From positions 2,561,001 through 2,625,000 of the forward strand of contig NZ_CP088262.1 in the NCBI RefSeq assembly GCF_021117365.1: a DNA stretch of 64,000 nucleotides, written 5' to 3'. The position numbers and the translations under genes are program-made. Source of the DNA: Nocardioides sp. cx-173 (GTDB taxonomy: Bacteria > Actinomycetota > Actinomycetes > Propionibacteriales > Nocardioidaceae). How positions within the stretch are numbered: the stretch's first letter is position 1; every line of letters starts with the position of its first letter. Under the pieces are notes generated by a model, which worked only from the letters and a program-made list of their open reading frames with translations, was not told where the DNA came from and made no database searches. Shown in pieces: positions 7,956-17,447 of the stretch.

Positions 7956-8903
7956 ATGCAGATCCCGTCGAGCACCCTGGCGCGTGCCCTGGCGTTCGCG
8001 GCCGGGCTGGCGCTCGTCTTCGGCGTCGCCCTGGCCGCCGGCGCGACCCTGGGGCCCGTGGAGACCGAGCCGCGTGGCCACGACGACACCCACGTGGAGC
8101 CCGTCGGGTCGCCGGCCACCGGCTCCCCGCAGGCCGTGCCCGGTGGGCTTCAGTCCGCGCAGGACGGCTACCGACTGGTGCTGGCCGACACCCGCCTCTC
8201 CCCCGGCGCCGACCGCCCGGTGTCCTTCACCATCGAGGGGCCCGAGGGCGCGGTCACCGAGTACGACGTCGCGCACACCAAGCTCCTGCACCTGATCGCC
8301 GTCCGCCGAGACTTCGAGGGGTTCCAGCACGTCCACCCCACCCTGGCCACGGACGGCACCTGGGCCACCACCCTCGACCTCACCGGCGGCAGCTGGCGGG
8401 TCTTCGCCGACTTCACCCCCGCCGGTGGCGAGCCGCTCACGCTGGGCGCCGACCTCGCCGTCCCCGGCGCTGCCGCAGCCGCCGACCCGCGGCCGGAGAC
8501 GCGCAGCGTGACCGTCGACGGCTACACGGTCACGCTCACGGGCGACCTCGTCGCCGGCGCCCACTCCGAGCTCACGCTGACCGTCACCCGCGACGGCCGC
8601 CCGGTGAGCGACCTGCAGCCCTACCTCGGGGCCTACGGCCACCTGGTGGCGCTGCGCGAGGGCGACCTGGCCTACCTGCACGTGCATCCCACCGGCGAGC
8701 CGGGCGACGGCGTCACGGCCCCGGGCCCGGACGTGACGTTCGGGGTGGAGGTGCCCAGCCGGGGCGACTACCAGCTCTACCTCGACTTCCGCCACGACGG
8801 CGTCGTCCGGACCGCCCACCTCGCCCTTCCCGCCTCCGGTAGCGGGCACGACGGTGGCGGGCACGACGACGGCGGGCACGACGACGGCGGGCACGGCCCC
8901 TAG
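7956..8903 (+). CDS. Secreted or membrane-anchored His-rich protein, probably copper-binding
   Basis: This is a 315-residue protein with an N-terminal hydrophobic segment (residues 8-30, signal or anchor). Two similar extracytoplasmic beta domains follow, each ending in a HVHP motif (GFQHVHP in the first, AYLHVHP in the second). The tail holds repeats of GHDDG, giving many histidines and aspartates. These features suggest metal binding outside the membrane. It is divergent from the DUF4396 gene across a CsoR-like operator, so periplasmic/cell-wall copper buffering is the best guess. The family has no assigned function known to me. Confidence 0.8.
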   Translation: MQIPSSTLARALAFAAGLALVFGVALAAGATLGPVETEPRGHDDTHVEPVGSPATGSPQAVPGGLQSAQDGYRLVLADTRLSPGADRPVSFTIEGPEGAVTEYDVAHTKLLHLIAVRRDFEGFQHVHPTLATDGTWATTLDLTGGSWRVFADFTPAGGEPLTLGADLAVPGAAAAADPRPETRSVTVDGYTVTLTGDLVAGAHSELTLTVTRDGRPVSDLQPYLGAYGHLVALREGDLAYLHVHPTGEPGDGVTAPGPDVTFGVEVPSRGDYQLYLDFRHDGVVRTAHLALPASGSGHDGGGHDDGGHDDGGHGP

Positions 8904-8929
8904 CGCGCGCGTCGTCGTACCCTCGGCGA

Positions 8930-10051
8930 GTGGTCCACGAGCTCTCTCGCACCGACGCGCGGAGGTTGGCGCTGCGCGGGCAGCTGCTGACCGGGGAGCG
9001 CCCCGACGACTGGCTCACGGTGCTGCGCCGCCTCACGATCCTCCAGCACGACCAGACCAACCACGTCGCCCGCAACGCCGACCTGGTGCTCTGGACCCGG
9101 CTGGGGTCCTCCTACTCCCCCGACGACCTCGCCACCGCCGTCGACGAGCAGCGGGTCCTGGAGCTGGAGGGCCGCCTGCGACCGTGCGAGGACCTGGCCC
9201 TGTTCCGCGCGGACATGGCCGACTGGCCGGGGCGCGGCCCGCTGCGGCCGTGGCAGGAGGAGCAACGACAGTGGGTGGAGGCCAACACCGCCTGCCGGCT
9301 CGACATCCTCGACCGGCTGCGGATGTCGGGCCCGCTGCCCGCGAGCGAGCTCCCCGACACCTGCGCGCGGCCGTGGCGCTCGAGCGGGTGGAACAACCAC
9401 CGCAACGTCGTCATGCTGCTCCATCTGCTGGTCGCCCGCGGCGAGGTGGCCTCGGCCGGGCGTGAGGGCCGCGAGACCCTGTGGGACCTGGCCGAGCGCG
9501 TCTACCCCGACGACCCGGTCGTGCCCGCCGCGGAGGCGGCGCGCGTGCGTGACGAGCGGCGGCTGCGCTCCCTCGGGATCGCCCGTGCCCGGGCCGCGGC
9601 CGTGCCCGGCGAGCCCTTCAGCAGCGGAGATGCGGGCGAGCCGGCCGTCATCGAGGGAGTCAAGGGCCGGTGGCGGGTGGATCCCCAGCTGCTCGAGGAG
9701 CTACGGGAGCAACCGTTCACCGGGCGCGCGGCTCTGCTCTCCCCTCTCGACCGGCTGGTCTTCGACCGTCGACGGACCCACGAGCTGTTCGACTTCGACT
9801 ACCAGCTGGAGATGTACAAGCCGCGCGACCAGCGCCTGTGGGGCTACTGGGCGCTCCCGGTCCTGTACGGCGACCGGCTGGTCGGCAAGCTCGACGCCAC
9901 GGCCGACCGCCGGGAGGGCGAGCTCCGCGTCGACGCACTCCACGAGGACGTGCCGTTCACGAAGGCCATGACCGTCGCCGTGGACGCCGAGATCCGCGAC
10001 CTCGCCGCGTGGCTGGACCTCGAGCTCGTCGTGGCCGACGAGACGTCCTAG
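8930..10051 (+). CDS. Winged-helix DNA glycosylase, AlkZ/YcaQ family
   Basis: This 373-residue protein belongs to the HTH_42 (AlkZ/YcaQ) superfamily. It has a QHDQ motif at residues 39-42 in the position of the catalytic Q-x-D/Q motif, followed by TNHVARNADLVLWTRLG. The conserved C-terminal core includes SPLDRLVFDRRRTHELFDF and LWGYWALPVLYGDRLVGK. Characterised members unhook interstrand crosslinks or remove bulky alkyl adducts. The GTG at 8930 starts 26 bases after the preceding stop. The gene converges on the MFS gene with overlapping stops (10048-10051). The substrate is not predictable. Confidence 0.85.
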   Translation: MVHELSRTDARRLALRGQLLTGERPDDWLTVLRRLTILQHDQTNHVARNADLVLWTRLGSSYSPDDLATAVDEQRVLELEGRLRPCEDLALFRADMADWPGRGPLRPWQEEQRQWVEANTACRLDILDRLRMSGPLPASELPDTCARPWRSSGWNNHRNVVMLLHLLVARGEVASAGREGRETLWDLAERVYPDDPVVPAAEAARVRDERRLRSLGIARARAAAVPGEPFSSGDAGEPAVIEGVKGRWRVDPQLLEELREQPFTGRAALLSPLDRLVFDRRRTHELFDFDYQLEMYKPRDQRLWGYWALPVLYGDRLVGKLDATADRREGELRVDALHEDVPFTKAMTVAVDAEIRDLAAWLDLELVVADETS

Positions 10052-11319
10052 TCGGCTCGAGCCCGCCAGCCGAGGAGACGCCGGCGAGCGGCAAAGGCGG
10101 CGGCCACCACGCCGGCGGCGAGCGCGGTCGTGACCAGGGCGAGGACCGGGTAGCCGAGCAGGCCGACCATCAGCCCGGCCAGCCCACCGGCGCCGGCCGC
10201 CGTCACGCCCATGGTGACGTCGGCCAGGCCCTGGACGTCGGTGCGGGCGTCCAGCGGCGCCAGGTCGGCCACCATCGTCGAGGCGGACACGGTGGCCAGC
10301 GACCAGCCCAGCCCCAGCAGGAACAGTGCGGCGAAGATCTGCCAGGACGTCCCCTCCGGCGCCCTCGAGCAGAGGACCAGCGAGACCAGCAGCACCACCC
10401 CGCCCGCCGCCAGCACCGGCGGCCGGCCGGCCCGGTCGACGAGCAGCCCGACCACAGGCGAGAACGCGAACATGCCGAGCACGTGGACGCTGATCACGAA
10501 TCCGATCAGGTCCAGCTCGGCGCCGCCGTGCTCCATGTGGATCGGGGTCATCGTCATCACCCCCACCATCGCGGCGTGCGCCCCGGCCAGGCCGACGACG
10601 GCGAGCGCCAGCGCCGGCTCCGCGCGCAGGGCGGCGCGGGCCCGGCCCCACGAGGTGCCGGTGGGGGGCGCGGCCGGACGCTCCGCGAGCTCACGGGCCA
10701 GCAGCAGCGGGTCCGGCCGGAGCCGGATGAGCACGACTATGGCGGCGAGCAGCATCCCGATGCCCCCGAGGGCGAAGGGCCCCGTCAGGACCGGGATGCC
10801 GAGCAGGTCGGCGAACGACCCGGCCGGTCCGGTCAGGTTGGGGCCGACGACCGCGCCGATGGTCGTGGCCCAGACCACCACGGACAGCGCCCGAGCCCGG
10901 CGCTCGGGAGCAGCCAGGTCGGTGGCGGCGTAGCGCGAGGCGTTGTTGGCCGCCGTCGTCGCGCCGATCAGGATCGCGCCGATCAGCAGCAGGAGCATCG
11001 ACTCGATGACGCCGGCGACCACCGCCAGCAGCGCGCCGAGGGCGCCGAGCAGGAGCCCCGTGGCCAGGCCGACCCGGCGCCCGCGCGCGGACATCACCCG
11101 AGCCAGCAGGTACGACGCCCCGGCCGCGCCCAGCACCTGGAAGGTGCCGGCGAGCCCCGCCATGCTCTCCGACCCCGACAGGTCGCGCGCGAGCAGCGAG
11201 GCCGTGGCGATCCCGATCGTGATGCCGAGCGCGCCGACCGCCTGCGACAGCACCAGGGACCGGATCGTGGCCGCCTGCACGGCGGCCACGTCGACCGCCG
11301 CGCCCCTCAGCGTCGACAC
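10048..11319 (-). CDS. MFS transporter
   Basis: This 423-residue polytopic membrane protein has about 12 hydrophobic helices. An SARGRRVGLATG loop sits between helices 2 and 3, where MFS carriers have their conserved basic loop, and a second basic loop (LVDRAGRPP) occupies the matching place in the C-terminal half. This is typical of drug-efflux-like MFS proteins, but no substrate is evident. It lies 4 bases after the DUF3046 gene on the same strand, so it is probably co-transcribed with it. Its stop overlaps that of the convergent AlkZ-like gene. Confidence 0.85.
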   Translation of the reverse strand: MSTLRGAAVDVAAVQAATIRSLVLSQAVGALGITIGIATASLLARDLSGSESMAGLAGTFQVLGAAGASYLLARVMSARGRRVGLATGLLLGALGALLAVVAGVIESMLLLLIGAILIGATTAANNASRYAATDLAAPERRARALSVVVWATTIGAVVGPNLTGPAGSFADLLGIPVLTGPFALGGIGMLLAAIVVLIRLRPDPLLLARELAERPAAPPTGTSWGRARAALRAEPALALAVVGLAGAHAAMVGVMTMTPIHMEHGGAELDLIGFVISVHVLGMFAFSPVVGLLVDRAGRPPVLAAGGVVLLVSLVLCSRAPEGTSWQIFAALFLLGLGWSLATVSASTMVADLAPLDARTDVQGLADVTMGVTAAGAGGLAGLMVGLLGYPVLALVTTALAAGVVAAAFAARRRLLGWRARAD

Positions 11320-11323
11320 GGCC

Positions 11324-11518
11324 TCAGCGCTCGCGGTCGGGCAGCTCGAGGACGCGCCACACGACCGCCCACACCTGCTTGGGCTCGACGCCGGCGTTCA
11401 GCGCCTCGGTGACCGTGCGGCCACCGAGGTCGCTCATGACGAACGTGTCGGCCCAGACCTGGTAGTAGCCCGTCCCGAGAGCGGCCTGGAGCCGGGCCCA
11501 GAGCTCGGTGTGCCTCAT
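11324..11518 (-). CDS. DUF3046 protein
   Basis: This is a 64-residue protein with the conserved DUF3046 pattern (MRHTELWARL, SDLGGRTVTEALNAG, VWRVLELPD). DUF3046 genes are normally found beside recA-recX in actinobacteria; here the protein is about 4 kb upstream of recA. Its ATG overlaps the DinB-like stop (ATGA). The function is unknown. Confidence 0.9.
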   Translation of the reverse strand: MRHTELWARLQAALGTGYYQVWADTFVMSDLGGRTVTEALNAGVEPKQVWAVVWRVLELPDRER

Positions 11519-12051
11519 CGCCTCCTCCGCACGTCCCAGAGGTGGTGGACCGCGTCGTGCAGGTGGTAGCGCGCGATCGTCTCCACGGTGAACTCGCTGC
11601 CGTTGCTGCGCACGCCGCGCCTGTCCCAGGCGTCGTCGGGCACGGCGTCGTAGGTGTCGGCGACCCGGGCGGCGGCGGCGAGCAGCTCGGGGCCGACGGC
11701 GGCGGGCTCCTGCAGGTCGTAGCGCTCCGCGAGCGCGGTCTGGTCCTGGTCCCAGTTGGGAAAGGTAGGCGCGTCGTCCGTCAGCATCGACCGCACACGG
11801 GCGTCGAACACGCGGTGGACGTCACGGACGTGGCAGGCGTACTCGGTCGTCGACCAGACACCGGTCGACCGCCGCCGCGCCGCATCGGGCTCGGCGAGCG
11901 CAGCCAGGAAGGCCTCGGCATTGGCGCGCACGGCGGCACCCAGCGCGGCGCGCTCGACGTCGGCGGCCACGAACCCGCACTCGCCGCAGGGCCGCTCGAG
12001 CACCCAGGTCCAGTCCTTGGTGTCGGGCTCGACGGCGGAGGGGTTCGACAT
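11515..12051 (-). CDS. DinB-like four-helix protein
   Basis: This 178-residue protein belongs to the DinB/mycothiol-dependent isomerase superfamily. Histidines in EYACHVRDVH and in YHLHDAVHHLWDV are placed like the metal-binding triad of that fold. These enzymes often use mycothiol, the actinobacterial thiol, for transfer or isomerisation; the substrate is unknown here. It is not the DinB DNA polymerase. It is translationally coupled to the DUF3046 gene. Confidence 0.85.
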   Translation of the reverse strand: MSNPSAVEPDTKDWTWVLERPCGECGFVAADVERAALGAAVRANAEAFLAALAEPDAARRRSTGVWSTTEYACHVRDVHRVFDARVRSMLTDDAPTFPNWDQDQTALAERYDLQEPAAVGPELLAAAARVADTYDAVPDDAWDRRGVRSNGSEFTVETIARYHLHDAVHHLWDVRRRR

Positions 12052-12133
12052 GACGCCATCCTCTCAACCGGCGCCGACACCGGTCGCCCCGGATCCTGCC
12101 AAAGGTGGCGTGGTTTGCGGACAGGTCGGTGGC

Positions 12134-12955
12134 TCAGGTCAGCAGCAGCCGGTCCAGCCGCCGGCGTACGACGAGCAGGCCGACCAGCCCCATCACGACG
12201 AGGTAGACCACCGAGACCGCCGACGCCCACGACAGCGCTCCGGTCGTCAGCTCGCGACACAGCACGACCCCGCGGTAGAGCGGCGTCGCCTCGACCAGCC
12301 AGCGCACCCAGCCGTCGAAGGCGGTGACGGGGAAGAAGGTGGCCGAGAAGAGGAAGAGCGGCAGCTGCACGAGGGTGACCTTCTCGAAGTCCTGCCACGA
12401 GGTCAGGTACGTCGTGAGGGCCATGCACACCGCGCTGAACGCGAACCCGATCAGCAGCGCCGCCGGCAGCGCCAGCACCGCCCACCACGACCCGACCAGT
12501 CCCATCGCCGCCATGACCAGCAGGAACATCGCGGAGTAGCTGCCGCCGCGCAGCTGGCCCCACGCGATCTCGCCGCGCGCGATGTCGCCGGTGGTGAGCG
12601 GCGTCGCGAGCATCTGGTCGTAGAGGCGCACGTAGCGCAGCTTGAAGAACACGTTGAAGCTCGAGTCGAGCAGCGCGCCGTTGAACGCCGACGCCGCGAG
12701 CATCCCGGGCGCCACGAACTCGGCGTAGGGGATCACCTCGCCGTTGAACTCGAAGGTGTCGATCAGCTGTCCGACGCCGATGCCGATCGAGAGCAGGTAG
12801 AAGACCGGCTCGAGGAAGCCGGTGAGGAACAGCTTCCACGCCTGGCGGTAGACGACGTAGTTGCGAAGCACCAGCAGCCGCAGTGCGGCGGCCGATGAGA
12901 GCGGGCGGCCAGGATGGGCGTCGGGGTAGGCGTCGCGGTAGGGAGTGGCACTCAC
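12134..12955 (-). CDS. ABC-2 type permease, second subunit
   Basis: This 273-residue membrane protein has about six hydrophobic helices and the ABC-2 signature region APGMLAASAFNGALLDSSF, followed by LRYVRLYDQMLATPLT. It pairs with the adjacent permease and ATPase as an exporter of the DrrAB/NodIJ type. The GTG at 12955 overlaps the stop of the first permease gene (GTGA). The substrate is unknown. Confidence 0.87.
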   Translation of the reverse strand: MSATPYRDAYPDAHPGRPLSSAAALRLLVLRNYVVYRQAWKLFLTGFLEPVFYLLSIGIGVGQLIDTFEFNGEVIPYAEFVAPGMLAASAFNGALLDSSFNVFFKLRYVRLYDQMLATPLTTGDIARGEIAWGQLRGGSYSAMFLLVMAAMGLVGSWWAVLALPAALLIGFAFSAVCMALTTYLTSWQDFEKVTLVQLPLFLFSATFFPVTAFDGWVRWLVEATPLYRGVVLCRELTTGALSWASAVSVVYLVVMGLVGLLVVRRRLDRLLLT

Positions 12956-13746
12956 GTGATGAGCCTCCGGGTCAGGCCACGCACCGCCCAGGACCAGCCC
13001 ACGGCGAGCAGGACCAGCAGGACGGCGACGTTGACGGCGGCCGTGGACCAGTCGACCGTGTCCAGGCAGAACATCCGGGAGAGGTTCACGCCCTGCCACA
13101 GCGGCGTGATCCTGGCCAGCACGGAGCCCACGTCGCCCAGGTTGGAGACGGGGAAGAACGCGCCGCTGAACAGGAACATCGGGAAGACGCCCAGCCGGAA
13201 CAGCACCCCGAACCCCTCGTCGGACTCCAGACGCGCACTGAAGCCGAACACCAGGGACGCGAACACCATCCCCACCAGGAGCTGGGAGGCGAACGCCAGG
13301 AACGGGCCCCACCACGACTCGAAGACGCCGAACGGCACCAGCACGAGCATGAAGACCCCGCACGAGGTGGCCAGCCGGGCGAGCACGAACATCAGGTGCC
13401 CGGCGACCAGGTGGACCGGCGCCAGCGGCGTGGCGATCTGGCCGAAGTACGACTTGTGCCACTTGATCGCCCCCATCACCGGGTACGTCGTCTCGCTGAC
13501 GGCGGTCTGCATGGCGTGGGCTGCGACCAGCCCCGGCACCAGGAACGCGAGGTAGGACGTCGCGCCCTCGAGCTCGGCCGGGTCGCCGTCGATGAAGCCG
13601 CCGAGCAGGACCCCCATCGCCAGCACGTAGAAGAGGGGGGAGACGAACGAGGAGATGATCGAGCCGCGCCAGGTGCGCCGGTAGACCGTCCACCAGTAGT
13701 CGACCTGACGGCGCAGGCCCTCGGTCATGGTCAGCTGGCTCGCCAT
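12952..13746 (-). CDS. ABC-2 type permease, first subunit
   Basis: This is a 264-residue ABC-2 membrane protein with six hydrophobic helices. VPGLVAAHAMQTAVSETTYPVM is followed by KWHKSYFGQIATPLAPVHL, the conserved cytosolic loop. It is homologous to, but distinct from, the next permease, so the exporter probably works as a heterodimer. Its ATG shares one base with the stop of the ATPase gene. Confidence 0.88.
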   Translation of the reverse strand: MASQLTMTEGLRRQVDYWWTVYRRTWRGSIISSFVSPLFYVLAMGVLLGGFIDGDPAELEGATSYLAFLVPGLVAAHAMQTAVSETTYPVMGAIKWHKSYFGQIATPLAPVHLVAGHLMFVLARLATSCGVFMLVLVPFGVFESWWGPFLAFASQLLVGMVFASLVFGFSARLESDEGFGVLFRLGVFPMFLFSGAFFPVSNLGDVGSVLARITPLWQGVNLSRMFCLDTVDWSTAAVNVAVLLVLLAVGWSWAVRGLTRRLIT

Positions 13747-14684
13747 CAGTCGACCAGGGTCCGGCCGGTGAGGCGCAGGAACACGTCCTCCAGCGTCGAG
13801 CGTCGCACCAGCACCGCCACCGGGGTCAGGCCGCGCTCGTGGGTCTTGGCGATGACCTCCTCGCCGTCGTCGCTGTAGACCAGCAGCCGGTCGGGCAGCA
13901 CCTCGATGCGCGAGCCCAGGTCGGCGATCTTGTCGGCGAGGGCCTCGTGCGTCTCCCCCTGCTCGGCCACGCCGAACCGCAGCTCGGCGACCTCGCGCGT
14001 GGCGTGCTCGCGGATGAGCGAGAGCGGCGACCCCTCGGCCACGATCACCCCCTTGTCCATGACCACGAGCCGGTCGCAGAGCTGCTCGGCCTCGTCCATG
14101 TAGTGCGTCGTGAGCACCAGCGTCACCCCGGACCTCTTGAGCCGGAAGAGCCGGTCCCACAGCACGTGACGGGCCTGCGGGTCCAGGCCGGTGGTGGGCT
14201 CGTCCAGCAGCAGCAGCTCGGGCCGGTTGATCAGGCTGCGAGCGATGGTCAGCCGGCGCTTCATGCCGCCGGACAGGTCCTCCACCTTGGCCTTCGCCTT
14301 CTCGGTGAGCTGGACGAACTCCAGGAGCTCGTCGGCGCGCGCGCTGACCTCGCCCTTGGGGATCCCGAAGTAGCGCCCGTAGATGTAGAGGTTGTCGCGC
14401 ACGTTGAGCTCGGTGTCGAGGGTGTCCTCCTGCGGGCAGACCCCCAGGCGTCCACGGATCGCCGGGCCGTCGACGGCCGGGTCCATGCCCAGGATCCGCA
14501 GCTCGCCGCCGCTGACCGGCGACACCGCGGCCACCATCCGCATGGTCGAGGACTTGCCGGCGCCGTTGGGCCCCAGGAACCCGAACGCCTCGCCGCGGCG
14601 TACGTCGACGTCGATGCCCTTGACGGCCTCGAAGTCGCCGAAGGACTTGCGCAGACCGACTGCCCGGATCATCGACTCGCTCAC
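13746..14684 (-). CDS. ABC exporter ATP-binding protein, DrrA/NodI-like
   Basis: This 312-residue ATPase has Walker [10 protein letters not shown] (38-46), signature LSGGM (137-141) and Walker B LLLLDEP (157-163). The last 80 residues form the C-terminal extension usual in daunorubicin/NodI-type ATPases. It is the first gene of a three-gene exporter operon with two permeases. Drug, lipid or polysaccharide export are all possible. Confidence 0.92.
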   Translation of the reverse strand: MSESMIRAVGLRKSFGDFEAVKGIDVDVRRGEAFGFLGPNGAGKSSTMRMVAAVSPVSGGELRILGMDPAVDGPAIRGRLGVCPQEDTLDTELNVRDNLYIYGRYFGIPKGEVSARADELLEFVQLTEKAKAKVEDLSGGMKRRLTIARSLINRPELLLLDEPTTGLDPQARHVLWDRLFRLKRSGVTLVLTTHYMDEAEQLCDRLVVMDKGVIVAEGSPLSLIREHATREVAELRFGVAEQGETHEALADKIADLGSRIEVLPDRLLVYSDDGEEVIAKTHERGLTPVAVLVRRSTLEDVFLRLTGRTLVD

Positions 14685-14797
14685 AGCCGCGACTGTATAA
14701 GCCCTCGCCGTCCTCGCCCTCCGCCCACAAGCTGCGCGATGCCGGGCTGCTGGTGTCGGCGCTGGACCTGGATCGGGTACCCCCTCCCCTAGGTGAC

Positions 14798-14837
14798 TTG
14801 CTCGCCTCGCTCTGACCGCGTTATAGTCATCTTGACT
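14798..14837 (+). promoter_or_regulatory. pncB promoter with NrtR operator
   Basis: A -35 TTGCTC (14798-14803) is followed after 18 bases by a -10 TATAGT (14822-14827). Overlapping the -10 is AGTCA-TCT-TGACT (14825-14837), a perfect inverted repeat with the GT-N7-AC core of NrtR operators. Bound NrtR would cover the -10 and block the operon. The nrtR gene is the third gene of the same operon, so control is autoregulatory. Confidence 0.8.
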
Positions 14838-14856
14838 TCAACTGGACGGATGTCGA

Positions 14857-16146
14857 ATGAACGTCTCAGCCGGACTGCTCACCGACCGCTACGAGCTCAC
14901 GATGCTCTCGTCGTGGGTCACCGACGGCAGCGTCGGCGACCGCGCGGTGTTCGAGGCCTTCGCCCGGAGCCTGCCCGAGGGCCGCCGCTACGGGATGCTC
15001 GCCGGGCTCGGGCGGCTGCTGCCGCTGATCGCCGACTTCACCTTCGACGCCGACGAGGTGGCCTGGCTGCAGGCCGAGGGCGTCGTCAACGAGCCGACCG
15101 CCGACTACCTGCGCACCTTCCGCTTCTCCGGCGACATCGACGGCTACCGCGAGGGCGACCTGTACTTCCCCCAGAGCCCGGTCCTCACCGTCACCGGCAC
15201 GCTGGGCGAGTGCGTGCTCCTGGAGACCCTGGTGCTCAGTGTGCTCAACCACGACACCGCGATCGCCAGCGCCGCGGCCCGCATGGTGACGGCCGCCGAG
15301 GGCCGCCCGCTCGTCGAGATGGGCAGTCGCCGCACCCACGAGGAGGCCGCGGTCGCGGCGGCCCGCGCGGCGTACGTCGCCGGGTTCGCCGCCACCAGCA
15401 ACCTCGCCGCGGGGCGACGCCACGGCGTGCCCACGGTCGGCACGGCCGCGCACGCGTTCACGCTCGCCCACGCGAGCGAGGCCGACGCGTTCCGCAGCCA
15501 GGTCGCCACCCAGGGCGCCGGCACGACGCTCCTGGTCGACACCTTCGACATCGAGCAGGGCATCCGCACCGCCGTCGAGGTGGCCGGACCCGGGCTGGGC
15601 GCCGTCCGCATCGACTCCGGGGACCTGGCGGTGGAGTCGCGGCGCGCCCGCGCGCTCCTCGACTCGCTGGGCGCGACGTCCACCCGGATCACGGTGACCA
15701 GCGACCTCGACGAGTACGTCATCGCCGCCCTGGCCGACGCACCGATCGACGGGTACGGCGTCGGCACCCGCGTCGTCACCGGCTCGGGCCACCCGACCTC
15801 GAGCATGGTCTACAAGCTGGTCGCGGTCGCCGACTCACCGGACGGCGAGCTGCGTCCGGTGGCGAAGAAGTCCGCGGCCAAGGCCTCGACCGGCGGCCGC
15901 AAGGCGGTCCGGCGTACCTATGACGACGGGGTGCTCGTCGCCGAGACGTTCGCGCTCGGCGAGCCGGGGCCGGGCAGCGTCCAGGTGCCGCTCGTGCGCG
16001 ACGGGAAGGTCGTGCACGAGCCGACCCTCGACGAGGTCCGCGCCCACGCCGCGTCCGTGCTCGCGTCCCTGCCACGCGACGCCCTCGGCATCAGCCACGG
16101 ACCGCCGTACCTCACCGCCCACCCCGAGACCGAGGAGCCCGCATGA
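14857..16146 (+). CDS. pncB: Nicotinate phosphoribosyltransferase
   Basis: This 429-residue cytoplasmic enzyme joins nicotinate to PRPP (Preiss-Handler NAD salvage). The start [13 protein letters not shown] is the family's N-terminal signature. The segment [13 protein letters not shown] and the phosphate-binding stretches [10 protein letters not shown] and [19 protein letters not shown] are conserved. It is the first gene of an operon with nicotinamidase and NrtR; the coupling is by ATGA overlap at 16143. An NrtR operator lies 20 bases before the ATG. Confidence 0.96.
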   Translation: MNVSAGLLTDRYELTMLSSWVTDGSVGDRAVFEAFARSLPEGRRYGMLAGLGRLLPLIADFTFDADEVAWLQAEGVVNEPTADYLRTFRFSGDIDGYREGDLYFPQSPVLTVTGTLGECVLLETLVLSVLNHDTAIASAAARMVTAAEGRPLVEMGSRRTHEEAAVAAARAAYVAGFAATSNLAAGRRHGVPTVGTAAHAFTLAHASEADAFRSQVATQGAGTTLLVDTFDIEQGIRTAVEVAGPGLGAVRIDSGDLAVESRRARALLDSLGATSTRITVTSDLDEYVIAALADAPIDGYGVGTRVVTGSGHPTSSMVYKLVAVADSPDGELRPVAKKSAAKASTGGRKAVRRTYDDGVLVAETFALGEPGPGSVQVPLVRDGKVVHEPTLDEVRAHAASVLASLPRDALGISHGPPYLTAHPETEEPA

Positions 16147-16757
16147 CCACCACCCCGCAGGCCGACCCGCACGCCAGTCGCCGGGCACTGATCGTCGTCG
16201 ACGTGCAGAACGACTTCGTCGAGGGCGGCTCCCTCGGCGTGACCGGGGGGCGCGAAGTCGCCACGCGCATCAGCGAGCACCTCGCCACCCACGCCGCCGA
16301 CTACGCCACCGTCGTGGCCTCCCGCGACTGGCACGACCCGCACAGCCACAACGGTGGCCACTTCGCGGCCGAGGGCGAGGAGCCCGACTACGCCACCACC
16401 TGGCCGCAGCACTGCGTGAGCGACGGTGCGGGTGCCGACTACGCGCCCGGGCTCGCGCTGGACCTGGTCAGCCACCACGTCCGCAAGGGGCAGGGGGCGC
16501 CCGCCTACTCCGCCTTCGAGGGCGTCGACGAGGAGGGCCGCTCGCTCGCCGAGCTGCTGGCGTCCTACGACGTGACGGAGGTGGACGTGGTCGGCATCGC
16601 GACCGACTACTGCGTGCTGCAGACCGTGCTGGACGCCCGCGGGCGCGAGCTGCGCGTGCGGCTGCTCGACGGCCTGCACGCCGGGGTCGCACCCGAGACC
16701 AGTGCGGCCGCGCTGGCGTCGATGGCCGAGTCCGGGGCCGAGGTGGTGGCGCCGTGA
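16143..16757 (+). CDS. pncA: Nicotinamidase
   Basis: This 204-residue protein of the isochorismatase-like hydrolase fold has a complete nicotinamidase triad, Asp20, Lys115 and Cys157 (ATDYCVLQT). The metal ligands align as Asp62, His64 and His73 ([14 protein letters not shown]). It turns nicotinamide into nicotinate, the substrate of the upstream enzyme. Its start overlaps the pncB stop and its stop overlaps the nrtR start, so all three products are made together. Confidence 0.95.
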   Translation: MTTTPQADPHASRRALIVVDVQNDFVEGGSLGVTGGREVATRISEHLATHAADYATVVASRDWHDPHSHNGGHFAAEGEEPDYATTWPQHCVSDGAGADYAPGLALDLVSHHVRKGQGAPAYSAFEGVDEEGRSLAELLASYDVTEVDVVGIATDYCVLQTVLDARGRELRVRLLDGLHAGVAPETSAAALASMAESGAEVVAP

Positions 16758-17440
16758 GCGAGTACCCGCCCTTCGCCGTCGCCGTCGACCTCGCGGTCTT
16801 CACGATCCGCGACGGCGTCCTGTGCGTGCTGCTGGTCGAGCGCGGCGAGGAGCCGTACGAAGGGGCCTGGGCGCTGCCGGGCGGCTTCGTCCAGCCCGAC
16901 GAGGACGCCGAGACCGCCGCGTGGCGCGAGCTGCGGGAGGAGACCGCGGTGGACCGGTTCCCCGGCCACCTCGAGCAGCTGCGCACCTACTCCGCGCCCG
17001 ACCGCGACCCGCGGATGCGCGTGGTCTCGGTGGCGCACGTCGCCTTCGCGCCCGACCTGCCGGAGCCCGCGGCTGGCTCCGACGCCGCGGGCGCCCGCTG
17101 GTGGCCGGTCGACGGCCTGCCCGACCTCGCGTTCGACCACGCCACGATCCTCGACGACGCGCTGGAGCGGGTGCGGGCGAAGCTGGAGTACACGACGCTG
17201 GCCCTGGAGTTCGTGTCCGAGCCGTTCACGCTCCCGGACCTGCGCGCCGTCTACACCGCCGTGTGGGGCACCCCGCCCGACCTCGGCAACTTCCGCCGCA
17301 AGGTCCTCGGCACCGCCGGCTTCGTCGTCCCCACCGGCGAGCTGGGCGAGGCCTCCGGCTCCGGCGGCCGCAAGGCCCTCCTCTACCGCCGTGGCGACGC
17401 CACCGCCCTCCAGCCCCCCATGCTCCGCCCGTCGCTGTAG
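16754..17440 (+). CDS. nrtR: NAD metabolism regulator NrtR (Nudix fused to winged helix)
   Basis: This 228-residue protein has an N-terminal Nudix domain (about 8-140) and a C-terminal winged helix (about 150-225, with [15 protein letters not shown] and [12 protein letters not shown]). The Nudix box is kept at Gly44, Glu50, Arg58-Glu59 and Glu62-Glu63, but its second glycine is Ala65, so hydrolysis may be weak; NrtR proteins use this domain to sense ADP-ribose. It would repress its own operon through the operator near 14825-14837. The GTG at 16754 overlaps the pncA stop (GTGA). Confidence 0.95.
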   Translation: MSEYPPFAVAVDLAVFTIRDGVLCVLLVERGEEPYEGAWALPGGFVQPDEDAETAAWRELREETAVDRFPGHLEQLRTYSAPDRDPRMRVVSVAHVAFAPDLPEPAAGSDAAGARWWPVDGLPDLAFDHATILDDALERVRAKLEYTTLALEFVSEPFTLPDLRAVYTAVWGTPPDLGNFRRKVLGTAGFVVPTGELGEASGSGGRKALLYRRGDATALQPPMLRPSL

Positions 17441-17447
17441 GCCTCCT

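Noticed and set aside
6687..8894. 735-codon minus-strand open frame across recA, DUF4396 and the His-rich gene
   Set aside because: It crosses three well-supported genes in other frames and has no domain of its own.
11515..12051. DinB translesion polymerase (SOS gene)
   Set aside because: The protein is the four-helix DinB-like fold, not the Y-family polymerase, and no SOS box precedes it.
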